Source: DASVTU01 sp036387415
Lineage (GTDB): Bacteria; Acidobacteriota; Blastocatellia; Pyrinomonadales; Pyrinomonadaceae
Direction: 5' to 3'
Assembly (NCBI GenBank): GCA_036387415.1
Contig: DASVTU010000019.1
Location: 186,001-250,000 of the forward strand
DNA: 64,000 bases
In this document: positions 8,137-17,167 of the stretch, piece after piece
Layout of the letters: each line of letters starts with the position of its first letter
Position numbering within the stretch: the first letter of the stretch is position 1
Program-made: the position numbers and the translations under genes
The notes under the pieces: model-generated
What the model was told of the DNA's origin: nothing
Database searches by the model: none
Seen by the model: only the letters and a program-made list of their open reading frames with translations

Positions 8137-9891
8137 CTACTGCGGCATTTGCACTCTCGACAACGTTTCGTCGCGTTTGGCTTTGAACTCCGTGCCCGGT
8201 TTCCACTCAGGATATTTGTCGCCCTGCGCAACGCGGTAACCGACCATTAAGATGAGTTGTGCGTCTTCGACCGCGCCCGCCAAGTCCCAATCGGGTTTTA
8301 TCTCGTCGGACACTTTGTGATAGTCGCGGTCAGTGTATTCATCGCGTTTCTGTTTGCTGTAGGCTTCGGGCTTGCCGATGAACGTCGTGCCCGTGTCGGG
8401 ATAGAGCGCGGGGACGCCAACTTTGGCAAACTCGAAATGGTCGGAACGATAGAAGAATCCCTTTTCCGGTTCGGGGTCGGGTTTGATGGTGCGACTCTGC
8501 GTGGCCGCCGCTTCGCGCAGGAGGTCGTCGAGCGTCGTATTGCCGTCACCGATGATGATGAGGTCGCTGGTTCGTCCCCACTGGTTCGCGCCGTCCATGT
8601 TGATGTTAGCGAGCGTCTTTTCAAGTGGATAGAGGGGATTGGTGGCGTAGTATTTCGCGCCGAGCAATCCTTTCTCCTCGGCGGTCACGGCGAGAAAGAG
8701 GATGGAACGTTTGGGCGGCGCGGGGAGTTTGGTGTAGGCGCGTGCAATCTCTAGCAGCGACGCGGTGCCGGAAGCGTTGTCGAGTGCGCCGTTGAAGATT
8801 TGGTCGCCCTGTAGTTTCGGGTCTCGACCGAGATGATCCCAGTGGGCTGTGTAGACGACGTATTCGTCTCTGAGTTTGGCGTCGGAGCCTTCGAGTTTGG
8901 CGATGACGTTGTGAGAGTTGATTTCACGCAATGAGTTTTTGAGTTCAAAATTGGCCTTTGCGCCGAGCGCGACGGGTTTGAAATCTTTACTCAACGCCGA
9001 TTTCTTCAACTCGTCAAAATTCTTGCCGCTTGCGGCAAAGAGTTCTTTGGTGCGGTCGAGCGTGAGCCATGCTTCGACGGGCACGCGGCTCATATTTTTG
9101 TCGGGCGTCTGAATGTCGAAATTCTCGCGTCCCCAACTGCCGGAAACCACCTCATATGGATAACCTGCGGGCGTTGTCTCATGGACGATGATGCAGGCCG
9201 CCGCGCCCTTCTCGGAAGCAATCTCGTACTTATAAGTCCAGCGACCGTAGTAAGTCATCGCTTTGCCCTTGAACATTTTATCGTCGGGCTTAGCGGGGTC
9301 GTTGGGATCTGCGATGGCGGGGTCGTTGATGAGCATGACGATGGTCTTGCCGCGCACGTCCACGTCCTTGTAATCATCCCAACCGTATTCGGGTGCGACC
9401 ACGCCGTAACCGACAAACACCACATCGCTATTATCGACTTTGATTTCCGGCACGAAGCGACGCGAGACGGCGACGTAATCGTCAGGGAAACGGAGGTCTA
9501 TCTGTTTGCCGCCCGCGTTGAAGGATGCGCGCGGTTGCGCTGTGAAGCCGACGAGCGGAACTTTCTGGACGTACGTGCCGTCGGGGTTACCGGGCTTTAA
9601 TCCCATCGCTTTGAATTGTTCGGTCAGGTAGTTGACGGTCAACTCTTCGCCGCGCGTGCCGGGCGCGCGTCCTTCGTATTCGTCCGACGCGAGAACCTTG
9701 ACGTGCTGCATGATGGCGTCGCTTTTGATGGCATCGAGCGCGGGACGAAGTTCGGCGGGCACGGAAGCAGCCGTCGCCGTCTTCGCGTTGGTCGGCGCGT
9801 TGGTCGCGGGCTGACGCGGCTCAGTCGTGCAACTGCTAACTAATATCAATACAACAATTAACGCTCCACACTTGAGAAAATGCTTCTTCAT
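8137..9891 (-). CDS. M28-family zinc metallopeptidase lipoprotein
   Basis: A 584-residue lipoprotein (lipobox LVSSC at residues 17-21) with an M28 catalytic domain interrupted by a PA-like insert (about 150-290). The two-zinc site is intact: AHWDHLG (first His/Asp), GALDNASGTA (bridging Asp), TAEEKGLLGA (catalytic Glu and ligand), NINMDG and SDHFEFAKVGVPAL. It is likely an aminopeptidase on the outer face of a membrane, releasing amino acids from exported or environmental peptides. Start ATG 9891 follows CAGGAGG by about 9 nt. Confidence 0.93.
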   Translation of the reverse strand: MKKHFLKCGALIVVLILVSSCTTEPRQPATNAPTNAKTATAASVPAELRPALDAIKSDAIMQHVKVLASDEYEGRAPGTRGEELTVNYLTEQFKAMGLKPGNPDGTYVQKVPLVGFTAQPRASFNAGGKQIDLRFPDDYVAVSRRFVPEIKVDNSDVVFVGYGVVAPEYGWDDYKDVDVRGKTIVMLINDPAIADPNDPAKPDDKMFKGKAMTYYGRWTYKYEIASEKGAAACIIVHETTPAGYPYEVVSGSWGRENFDIQTPDKNMSRVPVEAWLTLDRTKELFAASGKNFDELKKSALSKDFKPVALGAKANFELKNSLREINSHNVIAKLEGSDAKLRDEYVVYTAHWDHLGRDPKLQGDQIFNGALDNASGTASLLEIARAYTKLPAPPKRSILFLAVTAEEKGLLGAKYYATNPLYPLEKTLANINMDGANQWGRTSDLIIIGDGNTTLDDLLREAAATQSRTIKPDPEPEKGFFYRSDHFEFAKVGVPALYPDTGTTFIGKPEAYSKQKRDEYTDRDYHKVSDEIKPDWDLAGAVEDAQLILMVGYRVAQGDKYPEWKPGTEFKAKRDETLSRVQMPQ

Positions 9892-9912
9892 TTGAAAAGC
9901 CTCCTGTAAGAA

Positions 9913-9992
9913 ATTGACTCATTGATTCAACGGCTCGTCGCGTCGATAAATCAATGGATAAATGAGCCGATAGAAAAATGAATAAATCATTT
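9913..9992. repeat. 8-nt-register hairpin element A
   Basis: Ten consecutive 8-nt units in perfect register fill the junction between pccB-like and M28 genes. Left units run ATTGACTC, ATTGATTC, AACGGCTC; after GTCGCGTC the right units run GATAAATC, AATGGATA, AATGAGCC, GATAGAAA, AATGAATA. Left and right arms are partly complementary (CATTGATT with AATCAATG; GGCTC with GAGCC). It shares AATGAGCCGATA with element B. Confidence 0.65.
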
Positions 9993-11563
9993 TAGAGTGG
10001 AATGTTGCCGTGCTTCTTGGGAGGATTGGTGTCGCGTTTGTTTTCGAGGAGGGCGAGGGCGCGGATGAGTTTTGGACGTGTTTGAGCAGGTTCGATGATT
10101 TCGTCGATGAAGCCGCGTTGGGCGGCGACGTAGGGGTTGGCGAACTTCTGTTCAAATTCGGTGACACGTGCGAGACGCGCTTCGGCGGTATCTTCCGCCG
10201 CCTCGATTTCGCGTCGATAGAGGACGCCGACCGCGCCTTCGGCGCCCATGACGGCGATTTCGGCAGACGGCCAGGCGAAGTTGATGTCTGTGCGGATGTG
10301 CTTCGAGGCCATCACGCAGTATGCGCCGCCGTAGGCCTTGCGCGTGATGACGGTGATTTTGGGGACGGTCGCTTCGGCGAAGGCGTAGAGAAGTTTTGCG
10401 CCGTGACGAATGATGCCGCCGTGTTCCTGCCGGACGCCGGGCATGAAGCCGGGCACATCTTCAAAGACGATGAGCGGGACGTTGAAGCAATCGCAGAAGC
10501 GGACGAAGCGCGCGGCCTTGACGGAGGCGTCGATGTCGAGGACGCCCGCGAGGAAGGCGGGTTGGTTGGCGACGATGCCGACGCTACGGCCTGCGAGACG
10601 CGCGAAGCCGACGACGATGTTGGGCGCATAGTGCGCATGCACTTCAAAGAAATATTTCTCGTCAACCACCGAATGAATCACGTCGCGGATGTCGTAGGGC
10701 TGGTTCGACGCTTCGGGAATAATGCTGTTCAGACTCTCGTCGGCGCGGTCTGCGGGGTCTGTGGTGGCGACGCGCGGCGGGTCGTCCATGTTGTTCGGGG
10801 GGATAAAGGAGAGCAGTTCGCGCGTGAGTTGGAGCGCGTGCTCGTCGGAGTCGGCGGTGAAATGCGCGACGCCGGAGACGCGATTGTGCGTGTCGGCGCC
10901 GCCGAGGTCTTCCTTCGTTACGTCTTCGTGCGTGACGGTCTTAATCACGTCTGGTCCTGTGATGAACATGTAGGACGTGTTGCGTACCATGATGTTGAAA
11001 TCAGTGATGGCGGGGCTGTAGACCGCGCCGCCCGCGCACGGCCCCATGATGCAACTGATTTGTGGCACGACGCCTGACGCAAGAGTATTACGCAAGAAAA
11101 TGTCCGCGTAGCCGCCTAATGAGACGACGCCTTCCTGTATGCGTGCGCCGCCCGAATCGTTTAAGCCGACGACGGGCGCACCGACCTTCATCGCCATGTC
11201 CATCACTTTGCAGATTTTTTCGGCGTGAGTTTCAGAGAGCGAGCCGCCGAAGACAGTGAAGTCCTGCGCGAAGACGAAGACGCGGCGACCGTCGATGAGG
11301 CCGTGGCCTGTGACAACGCCGTCGCCGGGATAGAGTTGGCGTTCGAGACCGAAATCACGCGAACGATGCACGACGAGTTGGTCAAACTCCTCAAACGTCC
11401 CTTCGTCGAGCAGGAATTCGACGCGCTCGCGGGCGGTCATTTTTCCGGCGGCATGTTGTCGTTCGACGCGCGCCGCGCCTCCGCCCTCCGTGGCCTGGCG
11501 CGTCTGTTCGCGCAAACGTTCCAGTTTCGTCTCCTGCACAGTCTCTTTCCGCGTGGATGTCAT
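9992..11563 (-). CDS. pccB: Acyl-CoA carboxylase, carboxyltransferase beta subunit (propionyl-CoA carboxylase-like)
   Basis: A 523-residue crotonase-fold carboxyltransferase that moves CO2 from carboxybiotin to an acyl-CoA. N-terminal half: RQHAAGKMTARERVEFLLD, then the acyl-CoA oxyanion segment GGARIQEGVVSLGGYADIF and MGPCAGGAVYSPA. C-terminal half: GFMPGVRQEHGGIIRHGAK, VITRKAYGGAYCVMASKH and WPSAEIAVMGAEGAV. The residue after GGAY, Asp in Streptomyces PccB (422) and important for substrate choice, is Cys here, so acyl preference (propionyl, acetyl or mixed) is open. No biotin carboxylase subunit is in this window. Confidence 0.9.
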   Translation of the reverse strand: MTSTRKETVQETKLERLREQTRQATEGGGAARVERQHAAGKMTARERVEFLLDEGTFEEFDQLVVHRSRDFGLERQLYPGDGVVTGHGLIDGRRVFVFAQDFTVFGGSLSETHAEKICKVMDMAMKVGAPVVGLNDSGGARIQEGVVSLGGYADIFLRNTLASGVVPQISCIMGPCAGGAVYSPAITDFNIMVRNTSYMFITGPDVIKTVTHEDVTKEDLGGADTHNRVSGVAHFTADSDEHALQLTRELLSFIPPNNMDDPPRVATTDPADRADESLNSIIPEASNQPYDIRDVIHSVVDEKYFFEVHAHYAPNIVVGFARLAGRSVGIVANQPAFLAGVLDIDASVKAARFVRFCDCFNVPLIVFEDVPGFMPGVRQEHGGIIRHGAKLLYAFAEATVPKITVITRKAYGGAYCVMASKHIRTDINFAWPSAEIAVMGAEGAVGVLYRREIEAAEDTAEARLARVTEFEQKFANPYVAAQRGFIDEIIEPAQTRPKLIRALALLENKRDTNPPKKHGNIPL

Positions 11564-11650
11564 AAGTTTAGAAGTTTGAAGGTGTTAGTCGTTGAACTGA
11601 CGCCATGATGAACGATTGAATCTGATTTGTAAAACCAATGACGAGACAGG

Positions 11651-11780
11651 GATGAGGGATGAAGATTAAGAGATTGATTCATTTCATCATTTCATCATTG
11701 GGTCATTGCTTGATTAAATCAATGACCCAATGACCCAATGAGCCGATAACCCAATTTCTTCTCCTTCACCCCTCATCCCT
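11651..11780. repeat. 8-nt-register hairpin element B
   Basis: Twelve 8-nt units in register (11664-11759): CATTTCAT twice, CATTGGGT, CATTGCTT, a GATTAAAT centre, then CAATGACC twice, CAATGAGC, CGATAACC, CAATTTCT. The innermost arms pair over 13 bp (CATTGGGTCATTG with CAATGACCCAATG). Outer flanks GATGAGGGATGAAG (11651-11664) and TTCACCCCTCATCCCT (11765-11780) also pair. It sits between the anchor-B gene and the pccB-like gene, both minus strand. Confidence 0.7.
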
Positions 11781-11784
11781 TATC

Positions 11785-13839
11785 TCATGCGCCGAAGCGT
11801 TGTTTGTACTCGCTGGAGGTGATGAAGGCTTTGACCATTTCGGCGCGGATGTAGTCGCCGCCGTGGTCGTTGAGTTTCTTCAACCAGAAGTTGTAGCCCG
11901 TAAAATCACGCGTTTCTTCGGGCGCGTCGTCGGGGTTGCGTCGGAGGTAGCCGAAGTATTGCATGAGGACGAAGGCGCGGTTGCGTTCGCGTGCGACGAG
12001 CGTGGGGTCTTCGGCGACGGCGCGGACGACCTCTGCGCGTGTGAGTTGGTTGCTGCCGAGACGGTTGACTAAATCGTTGCGTTCGTTTGCGTCGAGTGCG
12101 CCGTCGGTGTTTGCGTTGAGTTTATCGACGAATGCCGCCGCCGACATCGTTTCAGGGAATTCCGCAAGAAAGGCGGGACGCGTCACGAAAAGATTAGCGT
12201 AAGCCTTCTTGTTGTTCTCAAGTTGAAGCTGCCACTCTCCCTGATTGACGATGATGCCGCGACCGATTCTCTGCGCGTCGGGCAGAAAATCTTTGAGCCG
12301 CAGACGTTCGCCCGTGTTGAAGGCGGCCTCGTAGAAGCGATAGACGAGATAACCCGTCTGCTCGAATTCGACGGAGACGAAGAATGCCGCCGAAGTGTTA
12401 ATGCGACGGACTTCGCGACACTCCTGCGTCGTGCATTCGTCAATCTGATTCTTCCAGAAGGCGAGGCCGGGCGCGTCCGACTGTCGGCTGAAGAAGTCTA
12501 GATAGTGCTGCTGGACGAAGAATGTGGTGTCGTTGATGGCACCGTCGGGCGGCAGGTGCGGGCGCAGGACAAACAACCCTTGCTCGATGCCAGCGACGAT
12601 GAGCGTGCCGCTCGGAAAGAATGGATAGTTGCTCCAAGTGCCGTTGAAGTTGGGATTGTCGTCTACGGGATAGATGTCGAAATAGGCGACTTCGTTGAGG
12701 TTGGCGGTGTTGACGTTGCGTATGTCGAGGATGTGAAGACCGCTCCGGTAGTTGGATTCGTAGGCATAGCGCCCACGTATGAAGAGGTTGTGGTCGATGG
12801 AGGAACTCGGCCCGAAATAGTTGCCCTGATGGACGGGCAAGTCTAAATCCGACACATCCCAGATGAGTGTGCGCCAGTTGTTGCCGAGGTTTCTTTCATC
12901 AAACTCGTCGTTCATCAGGAAGCGCGACTGGTCTTCGGTGAGCCAGCCCTGATGCGTGTAGCCACGGTCGGCGTAGGGCGTGCGCGACAACTGGACGGGC
13001 GCATTCTTGTTCGAGACATCGACGATGGTCAGTGTGTCTTCATTGGAAGCGAAACAGATTTCCTTACCCGTGTGCGCGGCGTCGGGGCCGCGATAGGTGA
13101 CGCACTGTGTGTCGTGCGTGTAGCCGTCGCCGCTGAAGCATCCGGCAAAGGTCGGGTTTGCGGGGTTCTGGATGTTGACGATGTGGAGTCCGGCGTTGCA
13201 GGGGTTGAAGCCTGGACCCGTGTTGCGCGACCCGGCGGCATAGGCGAATCCCGTCTCTGTGTTGATGGCGAGGGTGTGTGCGTTGCCGAACCCCGCGTAG
13301 TGTTTGGTTTCGGTGAAGGTGACGGCGGGCGCTCCTCTTCCGCGCAGTTGCGTCAAATCGAAGACCTGCATGCCGTGGCCTGCGGCTTCGCTGACGATGA
13401 AGACGTGGTTATTGTAGACCTCAAGGTCGCGCCAGACGGATTCGACGTTGTGCGGCGGGAGGTTGCCGAGATAGACGGGGTTTTCAGGGTTGCTCACATC
13501 CACGAAGGATGTCCCCGTGACGCGCCCGACGATGGCGTACTCCTTGCCCGTCTGCGGGTCTGTCCAGCCCCAGATGTCGTTGGTATTGCTGCCGCCGATG
13601 TCCGCGAGTGGTAGGAACGCAGCGAGGTCGATGTTGCGACACGGGAAAGTGCCCGCTAGGCCATCGACGCACGGCGTCGCACCCTGCGCGGCGAGTGGTT
13701 GATTATTTACCTGTCCGTTTGTACCGCCCTCTCCGGGGTGCTCGTCGTGAGCCGCGGAGGGTTTGAAGCCGTCGGGCATGACGAGGAACAAGCAGACCAA
13801 GACCAACGCGAGGAAACTAAATCTTTTGGTATTCATCAT
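11785..13839 (-). CDS. Secreted choice-of-anchor-B beta-propeller protein with DUF4214-like tail
   Basis: A 684-residue exported protein. After a signal segment (residues 8-22) comes a choice-of-anchor-B (LVIVD-type) propeller over about 60-430, with repeated blades such as EYAIVGRVTGTSFVDVSNPE, VFDLTQLRG, GLHIVNIQNPANP and IVDVSNKNAP. The C-terminal third has FFVQQHYLDFFSRQSDAPGL, YRFYEAAFNTGERLRLKDF and FVLMQYFGYLRRNPDD...YNFWLKKL, the DUF4214-like helical region often fused to surface proteins in Acidobacteriota. It is probably an extracellular binding or adhesion protein; the ligand is unknown. Confidence 0.88.
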   Translation of the reverse strand: MMNTKRFSFLALVLVCLFLVMPDGFKPSAAHDEHPGEGGTNGQVNNQPLAAQGATPCVDGLAGTFPCRNIDLAAFLPLADIGGSNTNDIWGWTDPQTGKEYAIVGRVTGTSFVDVSNPENPVYLGNLPPHNVESVWRDLEVYNNHVFIVSEAAGHGMQVFDLTQLRGRGAPAVTFTETKHYAGFGNAHTLAINTETGFAYAAGSRNTGPGFNPCNAGLHIVNIQNPANPTFAGCFSGDGYTHDTQCVTYRGPDAAHTGKEICFASNEDTLTIVDVSNKNAPVQLSRTPYADRGYTHQGWLTEDQSRFLMNDEFDERNLGNNWRTLIWDVSDLDLPVHQGNYFGPSSSIDHNLFIRGRYAYESNYRSGLHILDIRNVNTANLNEVAYFDIYPVDDNPNFNGTWSNYPFFPSGTLIVAGIEQGLFVLRPHLPPDGAINDTTFFVQQHYLDFFSRQSDAPGLAFWKNQIDECTTQECREVRRINTSAAFFVSVEFEQTGYLVYRFYEAAFNTGERLRLKDFLPDAQRIGRGIIVNQGEWQLQLENNKKAYANLFVTRPAFLAEFPETMSAAAFVDKLNANTDGALDANERNDLVNRLGSNQLTRAEVVRAVAEDPTLVARERNRAFVLMQYFGYLRRNPDDAPEETRDFTGYNFWLKKLNDHGGDYIRAEMVKAFITSSEYKQRFGA

Positions 13840-13891
13840 GTCTTTCCACTTTGTCTCGAACGTGAACCCGTCCGAAGGTTGGCGGCAGGAT

Positions 13892-14737
13892 TTAAGCGAC
13901 CATCCGTTTTCTCATCGAACGCAACGCCCACTCCGCCACGACGAGCGAGGCAACGATGAGGTACAGCATTTCCAGCAGGTGATGCGGCTTGAGGGTTCCG
14001 GTGAGAAACGCACGCGCGACATCAATCGCGCTCGTCAGTGGAATCGCCCACGCGAGCCATTGAAGCGCCGTGGGCAGCACGTCCACCGGAAACCAGATAC
14101 CGCACAGGAAGATTGTAGCAAAATAGATGTTCAAATAGAGATTATAAGAATCAATATCGTGGATGTGCGCCGTCACGCCGAGCGAAATGGCGGAGGCGAA
14201 GAACGCGCCCGCGATGAGCGGCAGAGGCGCAAAAAGGGCCCACGCAGAAGTCGCCGCGCCGAACACGAAGAGGACGACGAGAATGATAAAAGCGTCAATC
14301 AAGGCTTTGGTCGTCGCCCAACAGATTTCCGCCAACGCGAGCGATTCGACTTCGACAGGCGTGGCGAGGATGGCGTCGAAGGTCGATTGATAGACCATCC
14401 GAAAATAAGAGCCGTAGGAACTCTCGAACAGTGCGCGCGAAATGGCGGCGAAACCGAGCACGCCCGCGCCGACGAACGCGAGATAAGGCACACCCGCGAC
14501 GTTGGAGGCGATGAGGGATGCCAGTCCCCAACCGAAAGCGAGAATCATGAAGACGGGTTCGATGAGGGGCGCGGCGAGTTCCATCTTCCACAGGCGCAAG
14601 TAGACCTCGCCATGCCTCTGCCACACGGCGCGTGCGTCACGAAAGTTAACGCGCAGGAGCGCGAGACGCGCCGGAGACGCGGCGGCGTCGCGACGCGGAG
14701 ACGCAGAGACTTGGCGCGGCGTGGACAAATCCGTCAT
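13892..14737 (-). CDS. ABC-2 type transporter permease
   Basis: A 281-residue integral membrane protein with about six hydrophobic helices, of the ABC-2 (DrrB/NodJ-like) exporter family. Landmarks are an N-terminal amphipathic stretch (YLRLWKMELAAPLIEPVFMI), YLAFVGAGVLGFAAISRALF and the late FLCGIWFPVDVLPTALQWLA loop. The N-terminal ~40 residues are Ala/Arg-rich. Its ATG overlaps the stop of the DUF402 gene by 4 bases, and the ATPase partner lies just upstream at 15302. Substrate is not predictable. Confidence 0.9.
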   Translation of the reverse strand: MTDLSTPRQVSASPRRDAAASPARLALLRVNFRDARAVWQRHGEVYLRLWKMELAAPLIEPVFMILAFGWGLASLIASNVAGVPYLAFVGAGVLGFAAISRALFESSYGSYFRMVYQSTFDAILATPVEVESLALAEICWATTKALIDAFIILVVLFVFGAATSAWALFAPLPLIAGAFFASAISLGVTAHIHDIDSYNLYLNIYFATIFLCGIWFPVDVLPTALQWLAWAIPLTSAIDVARAFLTGTLKPHHLLEMLYLIVASLVVAEWALRSMRKRMVA

Positions 14738-15246
14738 AGAATTTCGTCGGAGGCTTCGTCGAAGGGAAAACGCCGCTCCCGTACGAGCGCGACGAGTTCG
14801 TCCAACGCTTCGTGTGCGCGGCGACGCACGTCCGAAGGGTAATCGAAATGCGCGGCGTTGGCGTCAAATTCGTCTTCGTCGAGGACTTGATAAGTGAAAT
14901 CGGGCGCGACGAGTACGTCAATGTCTAGGTCGATAAAACGAAGCACGCCGCCCTCTTCATGTGGCGGAAGATTGATGTTGCCATAAAAGTTTCGCAGTTT
15001 GCCCGTCGGCTCCGTGAAGCGAAAAATGCTGTAGTAGCGATTCGTCCAGTAATACTCGACGCTGCGCGTGCCGCGCGCGATGGTGCCGAGCAGAGGATGT
15101 CGCACTTCCTCTTCAAAAACGCCGTCGAGCACGATGAGCGACCCCTCTCGACGCACGACGCGCGCACGCCAGCGACGATGTATTCGACCGTCGTATTTGC
15201 ATGAATGCACGTCGATGAGGTCGTGCGGTTTTTCGGTGGACATCAT
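14734..15246 (-). CDS. DUF402-domain protein
   Basis: About 170 residues. The DUF402 core is seen in LIVLDGVFEEEV, the YYSIFRFTEPTGKLRNFYGN block (residues around 75-95), INLPPHEEGGVLRFIDLDID and VLDEDEFDANA. Family members are metal-dependent phosphatases acting on nucleotides or RNA ends in some bacteria. The start is ambiguous: GTG 15252 or either of two adjacent ATGs (15246, 15243). The gene sits between the ATPase and permease of an ABC exporter, with a 4-base overlap into the permease, so co-expression is very likely though a functional link is not established. Confidence 0.82.
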   Translation of the reverse strand: MMSTEKPHDLIDVHSCKYDGRIHRRWRARVVRREGSLIVLDGVFEEEVRHPLLGTIARGTRSVEYYWTNRYYSIFRFTEPTGKLRNFYGNINLPPHEEGGVLRFIDLDIDVLVAPDFTYQVLDEDEFDANAAHFDYPSDVRRRAHEALDELVALVRERRFPFDEASDEIL

Positions 15247-15301
15247 CTTCACGTTTCAGACATCATCTCCGCCTTGACACGTCAGTCATCATCCAGACGT
15301 G

Positions 15302-16267
15302 TCAGATATCGGCGGGACGCAGTTCCTCCTCGACAATCTCTTCACCGACGATTTCCAGAAAAACATCTTCGAGATTCGACGGTCGCAAGAGCATCCGTCG
15401 GCCTTCGTAGAAACGCATGAGCGGCGTCAGTCGTTCCGGCGCATCGGCAAAATAGAGATGCGCGCCCGCACGCGCGACGGCACGCACTTCGCGTTCATCC
15501 GTCGGCTGAAGCGGCGCGTCCGACGCATCGCGCACCTCCAAAGCATAGCTCGCGACCGCCTGTGAGATGAGTTCACGCGGCGTGCCCGTGGCGAGGATGC
15601 GCCCGTTGACGATGATTAAAATACGGTCGCAGAGGCGTTCGGCCTCGTCCATGTAGTGCGTCGAGAGAAGCACTGTGAGGCCGGTCTCCCGTCGCAGTTC
15701 TTCGAGACGACGCCAGATTTCCTGTCGCACCTGCGGGTCGAGTCCTGTGGTCGGTTCATCTAAGACGAGCAGACGCGGCTCATGCAAGAGCGCGCGTGCA
15801 ATCATCAAGCGACGCTTCATGCCGCCCGAAAGCTCTATGACGCGCGCCTCCTCGCGTCCCTCAAGACCAACGAAGCGCAAGAGCGCGCGGCTGCGTTCGA
15901 CGGCTTGCGCGCGTGGCAGTTGAAAGTAGCGCGCGTAGACGAGCAGGTTTTGATAGACGGAGATGTCCGGGTCGAGGTTGTTCTCCTGCGGCACGACGCC
16001 GATGAGCGAACGTATCCGACGCGACTCCTGGCGCACGTCCAAACCTTCCACGCGAAGTTCTCCGTCGGTGGGCGGTGTGCGGCAGGCAATCATCCGCATG
16101 GTCGTTGATTTGCCCGCGCCGTTGGGGCCGAGTAGCCCGAACGCCTCGCCGCGCCGTACGTCGAATTCGATTCGGTCAACCGCCGCGCGCATGCCGTAAT
16201 GCTTCGACAGCCCGCGTGCAGCGACCACAGTCTCTCCTGAATCTATGTGAGACGGCGCGCGCATCAA
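15302..16267 (-). CDS. ABC-2 type transporter ATP-binding protein
   Basis: A 321-residue ABC ATPase of the DrrA/NodI class. Walker A is GLLGPNGAGKST (around residues 44-55), the Q-loop is VVPQENNLDPD, the signature is ELSGGMKRRLMIARAL, Walker B is LLVLDEPTTGLDP and the H-loop is LLSTHYMDEAE. The C-terminal ~80 residues form the accessory region typical of drug or polysaccharide exporters. The gene overlaps the FAH-family gene by 4 bases upstream and pairs with the permease at 13892. Confidence 0.93.
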   Translation of the reverse strand: MMRAPSHIDSGETVVAARGLSKHYGMRAAVDRIEFDVRRGEAFGLLGPNGAGKSTTMRMIACRTPPTDGELRVEGLDVRQESRRIRSLIGVVPQENNLDPDISVYQNLLVYARYFQLPRAQAVERSRALLRFVGLEGREEARVIELSGGMKRRLMIARALLHEPRLLVLDEPTTGLDPQVRQEIWRRLEELRRETGLTVLLSTHYMDEAERLCDRILIIVNGRILATGTPRELISQAVASYALEVRDASDAPLQPTDEREVRAVARAGAHLYFADAPERLTPLMRFYEGRRMLLRPSNLEDVFLEIVGEEIVEEELRPADI

Positions 16268-17109
16268 CTCTTATCCGCATCGGCGCGCACAGGATTGCGT
16301 AGCGTCCCGACGCCTTCAACTTCCACTTCAACCACGTCGCCATCCTGCAACAGCCCGACGCCCGCAGGTGTTCCGGTCGCAATCAAATCGCCCGGCTCAA
16401 GCGTCATGATGCGCGAGATGTAACGAATCAAAAAAGGGACTGGAAAGGCCATCAGGCTCGTCCGCGCGTCCTGCCGCGTGGCGCCGTTGACGCGCGTCGT
16501 GACGCGTAGGTCGGTCGGGTCTAAATCCGTCACAACATGTGGGCCGACGGGACAGAAGGTGTCGAAGGATTTGCCGCGCGTAAACTGCACATCGCGGCGT
16601 TGGAGGTCGCGCGCCGTCACATCGTTCAAGCATGTATAGCCGAAGACGAACGCGAGCGGGTCAACGTCGTCGTCGAGGTTCCGACATCTCCGTCCGATAA
16701 CGACGCCGAGTTCTCCTTCGTGCTCGACGCGTTCGGAGGCGCGCGGCAGTTCAATCGTCGCTTCGTGCGCGACGATGGCCGACGGCGGCTTGAGAAAGAG
16801 AAGTGGCTCTGTGGGCATCGCGTTGCCGAGTTCGGCGGCATGGTCTGCGTAGTTGCGACCGACGCAGACAATCTTCGACGGAGTGACCGGAGCGACCAGA
16901 CTCACAGACGCGTGCGCCAGCGGTGCGACATCGACACCGCCATTGCCACGCCGCGACTCCGCGCCGCTTCCATGAGCTTCGCTTTCATCAAGCGAAAATT
17001 TCTCCGCGTCGAACGAGAAATCCGCGAGCGGAAAGACTTCCGCGCCTTCGACGCGACCATAAAGAATTTTTGCACCGGAGTCGGGATGTGTGAAACGGCA
17101 GAGTCTCAT
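16264..17109 (-). CDS. Fumarylacetoacetate hydrolase-family protein
   Basis: A 281-residue FAH-fold enzyme. The C-terminal catalytic domain begins at SKIVCVGRNYADHAAELGN; metal ligands lie in HEGELGVVIGRRC (two Glu) and LNDVTARDLQ (Asp), followed by GKSFDTFCPVGP and a closing GDLIATGTPAGVG. Relatives hydrolyse or hydrate acylpyruvates and 2-keto acids, or decarboxylate oxaloacetate; the exact substrate cannot be told. The N-terminal ~90 residues are a small beta domain with a Gly/Glu-rich insert. It is the first gene of the run that continues into the ABC exporter. Confidence 0.88.
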   Translation of the reverse strand: MRLCRFTHPDSGAKILYGRVEGAEVFPLADFSFDAEKFSLDESEAHGSGAESRRGNGGVDVAPLAHASVSLVAPVTPSKIVCVGRNYADHAAELGNAMPTEPLLFLKPPSAIVAHEATIELPRASERVEHEGELGVVIGRRCRNLDDDVDPLAFVFGYTCLNDVTARDLQRRDVQFTRGKSFDTFCPVGPHVVTDLDPTDLRVTTRVNGATRQDARTSLMAFPVPFLIRYISRIMTLEPGDLIATGTPAGVGLLQDGDVVEVEVEGVGTLRNPVRADADKS

Positions 17110-17167
17110 AGAGAAAATTTCCTGTTTCGATTTAGTCCTGCATGAATCCGACGGAGGCTAGGCATCT

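Noticed and set aside
10010..11077. Long plus-strand open frame (355 codons) opposite the pccB-like gene
   Set aside because: It mirrors a clearly recognisable carboxyltransferase on the other strand, has shadow-like composition (runs of Asp, Val, Gly, Arg) and matches no family. High-GC coding strands commonly leave such antisense frames open.
13763..14842. 359-codon plus-strand frame opposite the anchor-B and ABC permease genes
   Set aside because: It crosses two real genes and their junction, is extremely Arg/Glu-rich and has no recognisable domain.
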